Source: Anaerohalosphaeraceae bacterium (lineage in GTDB: Bacteria > Planctomycetota > Phycisphaerae > Sedimentisphaerales > UBA12454). From it: a stretch of DNA of 64,000 nt. Shown here one piece after another: positions 1 through 7,798 of this stretch; within the stretch, counting starts at the first letter, position 1, and the number at the start of each line of letters is the position of its first letter. Both the position numbers and the translations under genes were made by a program. The notes beneath the pieces were generated by a model. It saw only the letters and a program-made list of their open reading frames with translations. It was not told where the DNA came from and ran no database searches. The DNA lies in assembly GCA_021108375.1 (NCBI GenBank), contig JAIORA010000002.1, forward strand, positions 1-64,000. The letters are read 5' to 3'.

Positions 1-328
1 AATAATTATCTACCGTATTATACTTGAGGATGCTCTCTCTTCATATCTTCACAGAGGACACAGAGAGCACAGAGTTTTTAGATACGGATTTACACGGACT
101 TAAAAAATACAAAAAAATGGATTCCCGCTTTCGCGGGTATGACAATAACCGAGATTGCCGCGCTGCGCTCGCAATGACAAAGTCTTGTGTGAACGGTTTT
201 AGATTTCTCCGCATTGGTCGCAATGACAATAATTTATCCGGCGAGCTTCCGCTACTCGGTTTCCAAAGTAATTCAGGCTCTGACAATTTTCGCTACACCA
301 CAATGGGCACATCCTTACCTGAAATACT
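1..328. repeat. Intergenic repeat-rich edge, no gene
   Basis: No credible gene lies here. Positions 119-142 read as an inverted repeat (CCCGCTTTCGCGGG), followed by a stretch ending in CGCAATGACA at 169-178 and again near 218-228. The same sequence family appears in opposite orientation at 63660-63735. Such elements are widely dispersed in bacterial genomes and give characteristic false peptides. Positions 313-330, read on the minus strand, resemble the last bases of the window (TTAGAGTAYTTCAGGTAA), so both edges share this sequence too. Confidence 0.6.
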
Positions 329-3265
329 CTAAGGCCGCTCCAAAACCTTCAATTCCAAAACTACTGCCCGCGCAGAACCTAAAGATTCTTTCATTTTTAC
401 TTTTCCGGCGATAATTGTACCGGCTGAAACGGCTTCCTCGGAAGTGCGTCTTGTAACAGTCAGCTTAGTTCCTGCTTCAAAACCATATTCGACAGCGTCA
501 AATTCAAATTCTATATTTTTGACTTCTGTGGTCAGATTCACAAGCACGACTGCCGCCCTGCCATCATACGACTGCCAACTTGAAGTTATTACCGCTGGAA
601 GATGTTTGTTGCCTTTATCGTTAAAAACCATTCCAAGCGGGGAGACTATCTTTACCGGCCTAAGAAATTTACCCAAGCTCAGAAAATCCTTACATTGCCG
701 TTTTAATCCCGCAAGCTGAGTCGCAAACTTGAGCTTATGTTTATGTTCAGGAGCAAATGGATAAGGCTCTGGTCTTATTTGAAAAAACCTTCCCATCTGA
801 CCGCCCATAATAAAGATATTTCCCGCTCTTATACGAAACTCTTTGTCGTCGCCCCTAAGATTTCGGCCAAAAAATATTTGATAATCGTGATACACAGCCG
901 ACCACAACGGACAGCCATTTTGAATGATATTATAGTGAAACAATTTGGCATCGATTACATCAATGAAAAACTCTATCGACGCTTCAGCAGCTATACAGGC
1001 CTGAGGGTCAATTTTGCGAATCGCCTGGCGAACCCTTTCGGCCTGCTTGTGCTGGCCGGTACATCTGTAAGTGCCGGTACCCAACTCGTGACCGTGCGAA
1101 GGGTCGTAACACTGGCGAGAGCCTCTGCCGAGACTGTCCAGGTAAATACCCGCAAAATGATAATCTCTTATCGCTATCTCACTCAGCGCAATAATCCTGT
1201 CCTGCCACTGTTTTGTGGCTCGACACATCAGCCAGCAGGGAAGAATTTCATCGTTGTAGAAAATCTCCTTATCATCTATATCGTGAATCGCCGCAGGACG
1301 CATCATTTTTGCATCTTCGTTCAGCGGCTCTCCTATCTGGTCGTAACACTTACTCTGGAAGTACGCGAATGGTTTCGCTCCTTTTTTGCGAAGCTCGGCA
1401 ATGGCCTCGGGCAAACCTTCACGCGGCTCAACCCATTGACCGTAATGCCCCGGTTCCATCACGAATCTCTCGGCACTAATGGCACTATTATTCGGGTCTT
1501 CCTTCCACCAGTTATACCAAAGGGACGGGATATTAGGGCCGAACTCTTCCAGCATTCTGTTGTATCCGGTAACACCGTAAGCTAACTTCCTGTCGGCTTT
1601 GTTACAATTTTTCAAAAAGACAACTGCATCCTTCAGCCACTCCGGCGAATCTTCGCGGGTTGCCAAAGGACCCTTGCCGCACCACGGCTGCTGCACTGCC
1701 CATTTTCGGTATATCTGACAGGCATCGTACCAGTCGCCCTTAAACGTCCCGAAAACAATCGGGTAAGCAAGCTCGAATTGATACGCTCCCCTGCCACGAT
1801 CAAACGGGTAGTGCTTTATTTTGTGCGTTATGCGCCCGCGCGAGGAAACACTTGTCATACGATGCTCTTTGTCAAAGCCCGCTGAATCGTAAGTTCCTAA
1901 GTAAGTTCCCGCAGTTTCGCCGTAAAGAGCAAAAAACTGAAGGTGCATATTTGATGGATATATGAAATTACGCACCCACTCCTTCTTATCTTTGGCTTTA
2001 GTCTGGAAAGGATCGGGCACCAGAATACCCCACCTGTAAGGCAACGCAAGATAACTATCCTCAGATTTCTTTTTTACCGGATTGGCAAAATTGACTATCG
2101 GAAAATCTATATTCCACAAAGCCCATTCCCTATCCCTGCTGTTTATCTCAATCTTCCAATACGAAAATTGCGAATCATCCGGCAGGTCAACAGTAACTAC
2201 AACATCTACCACGCCTTTAGCATCGGGTAACGATAAACCATCCCAATAAAGTTTTACAATTTCGCCTGTCGCTGTTTTTTCTTTCTCGATTCGCCTCTTT
2301 ACTACCGTTGCCTGATTATCAAGAATAAACCTTTCGCCCCTGCCGAGTTTTGTCATAAACTCAACCTGCCAAAGGAGCATTTCGTCAGGCAGCAAAGAAT
2401 CGCAAAGCAAAGGAACCTTGCTGTCAACTGCCATCGCGCCTGCCGGGACAAGCGTATCCTTTGCAAAACTAATACTCAGGTGCGAATTAGACAGAGTAAC
2501 AACATCTTTGGCTTCGAACTTCTTTTCAGTCTGTACTGCGGCGGCCTGCTGTGATATCGGCTGGCTCCACAACTCAAATAAACGGATAATTCCCTGCATC
2601 GGCCTGCCGCCCGTTCGCTCGTTGCCGATTGTCATTGCCTTAGTTCCTTCGGTGAAATTTGCAGTCAAGCTGAGCAGAGTTTGCGCAACAATTTTGCCAT
2701 CAAGGGCAAGCTGCAACAAGTCTGAAGCATCCCAGGAAGCCGTAATATCATACCAACGCCCTGCCATAAAACTCTCGTCAGGAGCCGCTGCGTGATACCA
2801 TTTGTTCGAGTTGCGGTGATAGTAACTCAAACGCAATTTACTGTTCTTGCAGGCCAATCCAATAACATCTCCGTTTGTCGTATAGGCTCGCCATAAAGTC
2901 TGCTCGCCGTTTAGCTTGTCGAGCTTTACGGACATAATCATTCTGCCTTTGCCGCCTGGAAAAGCTTCGTAAGGAACCTCGATTTTATCCTGCCCGGCAG
3001 TGAATTGAACAACCGGACTGCCATCTATATCGTGCCAGGCACCCTGGCCTGCTTCAAAAATTATTACGCCATCATAGCCGTGTCCGGTCGCGTCGCGCAG
3101 ACCCTCATCCTGTGTCTGGTTAAAATAATAGCGAACTTCCGGCACACCTTTGGCCGTATGAGAAGTTTCCTTCTCCGCTGAACAGGATAGCTGTAATAAA
3201 AAACCAACCGCTAACAAAACCGTTAAAAATACGTTTTTTTTAGTACCGAACTGTGCAAGGCACAT
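329..3265 (-). CDS. DUF6259-type putative glycosidase lipoprotein with LamG-like N-domain (copy 1)
   Basis: This 978-residue protein is probably a membrane-anchored glycoside hydrolase acting outside the cytoplasm. It begins with a lipoprotein signal peptide whose lipobox LQLSC places the lipidated Cys at residue 28. Residues about 45-235 look like a concanavalin/LamG carbohydrate-binding domain (KWYHAAAP, GRWYDITASWD, LALDGKIVAQTL). The remainder resembles the DUF6259 family, with a likely (beta/alpha)8 barrel containing FAGIYLDSLGRG, whose Asp is a candidate catalytic residue, and a C-terminal beta domain. It is a close paralogue of the gene at 17660-20632, and the pair brackets the cluster. 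It starts 40 nt after the GH52-like gene and is probably cotranscribed. Substrate and chemistry are unknown; family assignment is by recognition only. Confidence 0.75.
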   Translation of the reverse strand: MCLAQFGTKKNVFLTVLLAVGFLLQLSCSAEKETSHTAKGVPEVRYYFNQTQDEGLRDATGHGYDGVIIFEAGQGAWHDIDGSPVVQFTAGQDKIEVPYEAFPGGKGRMIMSVKLDKLNGEQTLWRAYTTNGDVIGLACKNSKLRLSYYHRNSNKWYHAAAPDESFMAGRWYDITASWDASDLLQLALDGKIVAQTLLSLTANFTEGTKAMTIGNERTGGRPMQGIIRLFELWSQPISQQAAAVQTEKKFEAKDVVTLSNSHLSISFAKDTLVPAGAMAVDSKVPLLCDSLLPDEMLLWQVEFMTKLGRGERFILDNQATVVKRRIEKEKTATGEIVKLYWDGLSLPDAKGVVDVVVTVDLPDDSQFSYWKIEINSRDREWALWNIDFPIVNFANPVKKKSEDSYLALPYRWGILVPDPFQTKAKDKKEWVRNFIYPSNMHLQFFALYGETAGTYLGTYDSAGFDKEHRMTSVSSRGRITHKIKHYPFDRGRGAYQFELAYPIVFGTFKGDWYDACQIYRKWAVQQPWCGKGPLATREDSPEWLKDAVVFLKNCNKADRKLAYGVTGYNRMLEEFGPNIPSLWYNWWKEDPNNSAISAERFVMEPGHYGQWVEPREGLPEAIAELRKKGAKPFAYFQSKCYDQIGEPLNEDAKMMRPAAIHDIDDKEIFYNDEILPCWLMCRATKQWQDRIIALSEIAIRDYHFAGIYLDSLGRGSRQCYDPSHGHELGTGTYRCTGQHKQAERVRQAIRKIDPQACIAAEASIEFFIDVIDAKLFHYNIIQNGCPLWSAVYHDYQIFFGRNLRGDDKEFRIRAGNIFIMGGQMGRFFQIRPEPYPFAPEHKHKLKFATQLAGLKRQCKDFLSLGKFLRPVKIVSPLGMVFNDKGNKHLPAVITSSWQSYDGRAAVVLVNLTTEVKNIEFEFDAVEYGFEAGTKLTVTRRTSEEAVSAGTIIAGKVKMKESLGSARAVVLELKVLERP

Positions 3266-3305
3266 AATAGAAATCTTTCAAAAAAAGTGAAAAATAATTC
3301 AATCT

Positions 3306-5498
3306 TTACGAATCCTTAAGGGAGCCTCTAATACATATCTCGTTCTTTTTCCAATTACAATCCGGCAGTATGGGCCATTGTCCTTTTCGGATAGGTTTGA
3401 ACTTATGCTTGTTTTCAAGCCTGTTTATCACAATGCCGGCAGTACTGAGCATCAGCCCGAAACTTGTAATCCCCCTCGGATAAAGAAAGAGGCCGCCAGT
3501 AGCAAGGCTCTCGGTAAAACAATTTGCTTTATCGCTGCCCTGGTCATTGCTAGAAAGCTGCAAGTCCCAATATCGGCTGCCGTTTTCAAGCATATCCTCG
3601 CCGAGGTAGCCAGCCATACAATCACGCCAAATGTTCACCGAAATCCACACGCACTCGACATTATCCCTGCTGCTATGCGCCGAGCCGTAACGAATCATAG
3701 TTTCCCTGGTGGCATTGACGATGTCTTCCTTCAGAAGAGTTTGCTTTAAACCTGCCGGCATATCATCAATCATCATCAAGTAAAGCAGCCCGTTAGAATT
3801 ATAGATGCTATAATCGTCCCAACCCTGCAGCACCTCACCTTCGAGCGGTTCTCCAGTGCGACAATTCATAAGTCCCTTTGAACTCTTGTCGAGAACCACA
3901 GGGAAATGGTCGCTAAGATAGGAAGCGTTCAAACTCTTAACAGCTTTTTTCACTTCGGCAAAACATTTTTTCGCAAGCTCTTCTTCGCCGGTATATTCAA
4001 ACATTCTGCCTGCACTGTGCAACGCGGCAAGTCTCTTAATACCGAGATAAACATTATCCCTGCCATACTGAAACGCCGGCGAACTGTCATCAAAAGTGTT
4101 CGCCCTGCCCCTATCCGGAAACCCGTTGCCGGTAGAGTCAGACCAAAACAGATAGTCAGTAACTTTCTTGATAAGGGCAAGATATTTCTCAAACAACTCT
4201 TTTTTGCCCCACCAGCAGCCGTGGGCATACAGGAGGATTAAGTAATTGGAGTTTTCTTCTACCGGCATCGCGTGAGGGTAACTCTGTCCGTTAGCTGTCC
4301 ACGCCGCACCCATATCGTGCTCCAGCACAACACCATCAAACTCAAGCTCTTCGGGAGTGAGAGATTTTACAGCGTGGTTTTTAGGCGACGAAGCCATTCG
4401 CTCCTTTTCTGTTTCGGGGTTATTGGCGTGATGAGTCCACTGCTCGAATATCTTTTCCAGCAGTTCCGGCCAGCAACTGAAATAGAACATTGCCTCATTA
4501 TAAGTAACGTCGATTGTCGAATTATATACGCAGCAGCCTTCCCATACACTGAACCAGTCTTCCCCGCCATCGGGCTCAATCGCCCACAAAGTATTCATCA
4601 GATAACTCTGGAAACTGTAAGCGGTAACTTTCTGCATATCCAACGGCATCGGACTGTTTTCCCAGAGAGCGTTAAATGCTCTGCTTTTCTTTAACAGTCC
4701 ATCTTTGCCTTCCTTTATATATTTTGCAACATCCTTAACAGTATCCCATATTCGGGTGTACTTCAGAGGCATTGCCTTGCCGAATCGTTCAAACAAAGCA
4801 TCGCTGCAATAAGATGCCAATCCCACACAGAAGCTAACCTTTCCTGTATTCTCAATGTCAAAATCAGCTTTCAAAAGACCAGCCTCAACCTGCCACGGGC
4901 CTTCGATGCCGAATATCATATCCTCGCTGTTTCCAGATAACGGTGTCTGCTCTCGTTCTCCTTTGAGGCCCAATTCAAAACCATCCGCTGAGACCCTGGG
5001 GGTTTCGAACAACTTAACAGGACACCTGAAACAGAGACCGTCCCTGCCCTGCTCCGCGGTAACATTGGGAATCCTCAAGCCGAATACAACCTTGCCAACC
5101 CGGATTGCGTCCTTACAAACCCTGCCACGGATACTCGCCAACTTCTTAAGGTCAATGTTAACAATATACCCCGGCACAGAGCTGGTTTTCTCATCCTGCG
5201 GCCAGAACGGAGCCACAAATTCCACGCTCAGCAGCACTCCGAATTTTTCGCTGAATGCTTCATAACAAATAGAGGTCATAGTTATGCTCTGGTCAATCGT
5301 TAGAAATTCGCTATCAGCCGATTGGGTCAGTGGCAGCAACTCCATCTCTCCGTTTTTATCCTCAAGCCCAATTATCATCTCGCAGTCGGTCTGACAAAGG
5401 AGTCCCAAAGACCCATATATCACTTTTTTACGAATGGGGTCAAATATTATGCTGTACCTGCTTCCAAGTCTTCCAAGGGTAGCTGCTATTAAAGACAT
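3306..5498 (-). CDS. GH52-like (clan GH-O) glycosidase
   Basis: A 730-residue protein without a signal peptide, likely a cytoplasmic (alpha/alpha)6 glycosidase. The C-terminal half follows the GH52 beta-xylosidase pattern as I recall it: MPLDMQK, a WEG motif then NSTIDVTYNEAMFYF, HDMGAAW, an Asp region NTFDDSSPAFQYGRDNVYL, and FLYPRGITSFG. The Glu of WEG and an Asp of TFDD are the candidate nucleophile and acid/base. GH52 enzymes are about 700 residues, which fits. The frame stays open upstream to 5636, but ATG 5498 is preferred because TTGGAG precedes it and the upstream extension is translated dispersed repeat. A related clan GH-O family such as GH116 remains possible. Confidence 0.6.
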   Translation of the reverse strand: MSLIAATLGRLGSRYSIIFDPIRKKVIYGSLGLLCQTDCEMIIGLEDKNGEMELLPLTQSADSEFLTIDQSITMTSICYEAFSEKFGVLLSVEFVAPFWPQDEKTSSVPGYIVNIDLKKLASIRGRVCKDAIRVGKVVFGLRIPNVTAEQGRDGLCFRCPVKLFETPRVSADGFELGLKGEREQTPLSGNSEDMIFGIEGPWQVEAGLLKADFDIENTGKVSFCVGLASYCSDALFERFGKAMPLKYTRIWDTVKDVAKYIKEGKDGLLKKSRAFNALWENSPMPLDMQKVTAYSFQSYLMNTLWAIEPDGGEDWFSVWEGCCVYNSTIDVTYNEAMFYFSCWPELLEKIFEQWTHHANNPETEKERMASSPKNHAVKSLTPEELEFDGVVLEHDMGAAWTANGQSYPHAMPVEENSNYLILLYAHGCWWGKKELFEKYLALIKKVTDYLFWSDSTGNGFPDRGRANTFDDSSPAFQYGRDNVYLGIKRLAALHSAGRMFEYTGEEELAKKCFAEVKKAVKSLNASYLSDHFPVVLDKSSKGLMNCRTGEPLEGEVLQGWDDYSIYNSNGLLYLMMIDDMPAGLKQTLLKEDIVNATRETMIRYGSAHSSRDNVECVWISVNIWRDCMAGYLGEDMLENGSRYWDLQLSSNDQGSDKANCFTESLATGGLFLYPRGITSFGLMLSTAGIVINRLENKHKFKPIRKGQWPILPDCNWKKNEICIRGSLKDS

Positions 5499-5549
5499 CT
5501 GTAAACTCCAAGATATTACAATAAAGTAATCACTGGTACTTTGAATGAG

Positions 5550-5632
5550 TCGGGCAACACACCCAACATCAAATACCCATTTCTTAAGGAAACTTTTAAA
5601 AATTCGTTTTGGCGGACAAGCGAACCTTTTTG
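5550..5632. repeat. Composite dispersed repeat upstream of the GH52-like gene
   Basis: Positions 5550-5587 match 27998-28035 with three differences in 38 bases (core CACCCAACATCAAATACCCA). Positions 5588-5632 match 15702-15745 (core TAAAAATTCRTTTTGGCG, then CGAACCTTTTTG). The element therefore joins two repeat types that occur separately elsewhere in the window. It keeps an open frame into the gene at 3306-5498 and creates a false 46-residue N-terminus. Confidence 0.7.
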
Positions 5633-5670
5633 CCAACGGCCTAAATGCGAACAGAAAATATCAAAATGCT

Positions 5671-6723
5671 CTAAGTATTATTTTTCAGCCATTCAAGAAA
5701 ATCTCTGCCTTCAGTTTCTGACTCTGCATTAACACAATATACCAAAAGCTCAGGCTTGTACCTGCCGTGGATACTTTTTATTTCTTCACAAGTTCCATAC
5801 AGTAAAGCTGCTTTTCCCGCGGCTTGTATCTTATCAATTACTTCCGGCCATTCGTGGTTTATCTTTCGCCCTGCCCCCGGAACCCATTGGATAACCTTAA
5901 TCTCCCTGACAGCAAGAAGAGCGTCCAGATGATTCAATGCATCAGGGCCATCCAGATGGAAGGCAGCATCATCAATAAACGCCGCTTCCTCTTCAATTGC
6001 AGGCAACGCGAATCTGCGGAACATATCGGGACTGAGCAGACAGATGTAATCGGATTGAACCATATCTGTTTTGCCCCGGCTGTAAAGTTGGAGTCCGGAA
6101 CTACTGCCGAGCCGGGCTTTATCGCCGTACTGCCACAATTCATTATATATCTGCTTATAAATCGGTCGAACCTGCATCATCAGGTCGTCAACAATTTCCG
6201 GCACATCAATAAGATCGAACAGCAGCTTTTCTGCTCCGCGCATCGCTTCAAGACAGTCGATGTTAGCGTGCAAATCGATATTCAACAACAGACATTTGTC
6301 CCTGCAGAATTCTTCGGCAACCTTGTGGAACTCTTTCATCCGCTGCCATATCGTGTTATTCTCATCAAGCTGCAACGGCATAAAATTCTTCCAGTTGTCA
6401 ACAATTTTTTCCGTCCAGCTTGTGTCCCGGCTTTCAGGATTAATTGTCAGCGGCATCCCAAGAAAAGCCGCCATCTGGTCAGGGCCAAATCCAGGTCTAA
6501 ACCCCGGCATCGCTTCTCCCAAAAAAGCTGTGCCATTGAGATACTTCTCCGCAATCTCAAAATTAGTACTGAAATCATCTGTTACAGATTGAAGGCGAGG
6601 TACCGTTATATGCTCTTCGCCCATTTTGGCAAAAACCATCGCACATGGCCTGTCAATAATATCGTGCGACCAGAACGCATCCCAGTACTGCTGAGCCCGT
6701 TTGAAATCCGTCTTGTATTTCAT
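5671..6723 (-). CDS. URO-D-fold family protein (uroporphyrinogen decarboxylase-like), copy 1
   Basis: This 350-residue protein has the overall pattern of the uroporphyrinogen decarboxylase/cobamide methyltransferase superfamily: an early FWSHDIIDRP segment, LLSPDMFRRFALPAIEEEA, and FHLDGPDALNHLDALL. It is not a haem-pathway HemE: the usual N-terminal arginine motif is absent and it sits in a sugar operon. It lacks the clear HxCG...C zinc motif of the next gene and has HLDG at that position, so the two probably differ in chemistry. AGGAG stands 10 nt before the ATG. It is the middle of a leftward run, 59 nt after the second URO-D gene. The substrate is unknown; methyl transfer from a methylated sugar is only a guess. 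Confidence 0.7.
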   Translation of the reverse strand: MKYKTDFKRAQQYWDAFWSHDIIDRPCAMVFAKMGEEHITVPRLQSVTDDFSTNFEIAEKYLNGTAFLGEAMPGFRPGFGPDQMAAFLGMPLTINPESRDTSWTEKIVDNWKNFMPLQLDENNTIWQRMKEFHKVAEEFCRDKCLLLNIDLHANIDCLEAMRGAEKLLFDLIDVPEIVDDLMMQVRPIYKQIYNELWQYGDKARLGSSSGLQLYSRGKTDMVQSDYICLLSPDMFRRFALPAIEEEAAFIDDAAFHLDGPDALNHLDALLAVREIKVIQWVPGAGRKINHEWPEVIDKIQAAGKAALLYGTCEEIKSIHGRYKPELLVYCVNAESETEGRDFLEWLKNNT

Positions 6724-6782
6724 TCGATTGCTGCTCCTAAACTTTTAGTTTTTGTAATACGTCCAAGATTATAATCTATTTA

Positions 6783-7784
6783 TTATGCCCCAGCAATTGG
6801 CTCGCACAAAGCTCTTAGATTTTCATCTGGTGTTCCCCTCGGTATTTCACAGCCGCCATTAACAAAAAACGGATTACCTATTTCCTGATATAATTCCGAA
6901 AAATAGCGTTTTATATCTTCAGGTTTTCCCTGCAAAACTCCACTGACAGGGTCAAGATTTCCTGTCAAAACACATTTATCGCCTACACATTTTCTGGCGA
7001 GTTTCATATCCACCATATGGTCACAATCAAGAATATCAATACCAAGCTGGCCAATCAACGGCAGCAATCTGTTAATGTCGCCGCAAATATGCAAACGAGC
7101 AAGTCCACCCATATTGTGAATTTCTTTTACGAGCTTTAGTTCTTTAGGAAATATCAGTTTTTCATAAATATCAAGAGAAACCTGACTCGCAATTGCATCG
7201 CCGATACCCATTGTGTCCGCGCCTGCTTTTATCTGAGCACCTGCAAATTCAGCGGCAGAATTGATACATATTTCCATCAATTCCTGACAATATGGCGGGT
7301 CATCAATTAAATCCATCATAAAAGTCCCAACAGTTCGCAAATCAGCCGCCTCTGCTACAGGCCCTTCAACCCAGCCTGTAATAGAGTATTTTTTATATGC
7401 CGTCTTCCTGTATATTCCAATCGTCTTTACGGCAGTTGCCAATCGAATGGATTTTTCGACATCAGGCTTTAAAAGCTGTCCAATATCTTTGTTATGTTCC
7501 AGCGGAATTGTTACGCATTTCGGGGTAGTGTCCGAACGATATTCAATCTCGCCACCAAAGGCCGTCATTTCACGATATGGGTCAGACAAAATATCGACCG
7601 CGTCAACTCCGAAATCTTCAGCGAGTTTCAAATTTGCATCGGCCATAACATTAGGGTCAGATGCGAAATCAGAGTACGATGCGCCGATGTAATCAGCGGC
7701 AAAGTGCATCAAGAGGGGTATTCGTGGAACAATATCAACTTTTTGGCCGTGAACCATTGCCATATATCGTTCATAACTATTCAT
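6783..7784 (-). CDS. URO-D-fold family protein with cobamide-methyltransferase-like zinc motif, copy 2
   Basis: A 333-residue URO-D superfamily protein closer to the MtaA/CmuA methylcobamide methyltransferases than to HemE. It shows LHICGD followed by NGGCEIPRGTP, which matches the His-x-Cys...Cys zinc pattern that activates a thiol or cobamide-bound methyl acceptor in those enzymes. ADTMGIGDAIASQVS and TGNLDP are also typical. AAAGGAG precedes the ATG by 9 nt. It starts 14 nt after the last transglutaminase-like gene, indicating one transcript. No corrinoid protein gene is visible in the window, so a partner would have to be encoded elsewhere. The biological reaction is unproven. Confidence 0.75.
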   Translation of the reverse strand: MNSYERYMAMVHGQKVDIVPRIPLLMHFAADYIGASYSDFASDPNVMADANLKLAEDFGVDAVDILSDPYREMTAFGGEIEYRSDTTPKCVTIPLEHNKDIGQLLKPDVEKSIRLATAVKTIGIYRKTAYKKYSITGWVEGPVAEAADLRTVGTFMMDLIDDPPYCQELMEICINSAAEFAGAQIKAGADTMGIGDAIASQVSLDIYEKLIFPKELKLVKEIHNMGGLARLHICGDINRLLPLIGQLGIDILDCDHMVDMKLARKCVGDKCVLTGNLDPVSGVLQGKPEDIKRYFSELYQEIGNPFFVNGGCEIPRGTPDENLRALCEPIAGA

Positions 7785-7798
7785 ATTACAGTACTCCT

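Noticed and set aside
24-332. Plus-strand frame of 102 codons
   Set aside because: It is translated repeat (SRFRGYDN, ALAMTKS) and has no ribosome site.
737-1585. Plus-strand frame of 282 codons
   Set aside because: It lies wholly inside the DUF6259 gene on the opposite strand, has no ribosome site and resembles no family. A matching shadow occurs in the paralogue at 18071-18685, as expected for antisense frames.
5824-6774. Plus-strand frame of 316 codons
   Set aside because: Antisense to a well-supported URO-D gene, with basic, low-complexity sequence typical of shadow frames.
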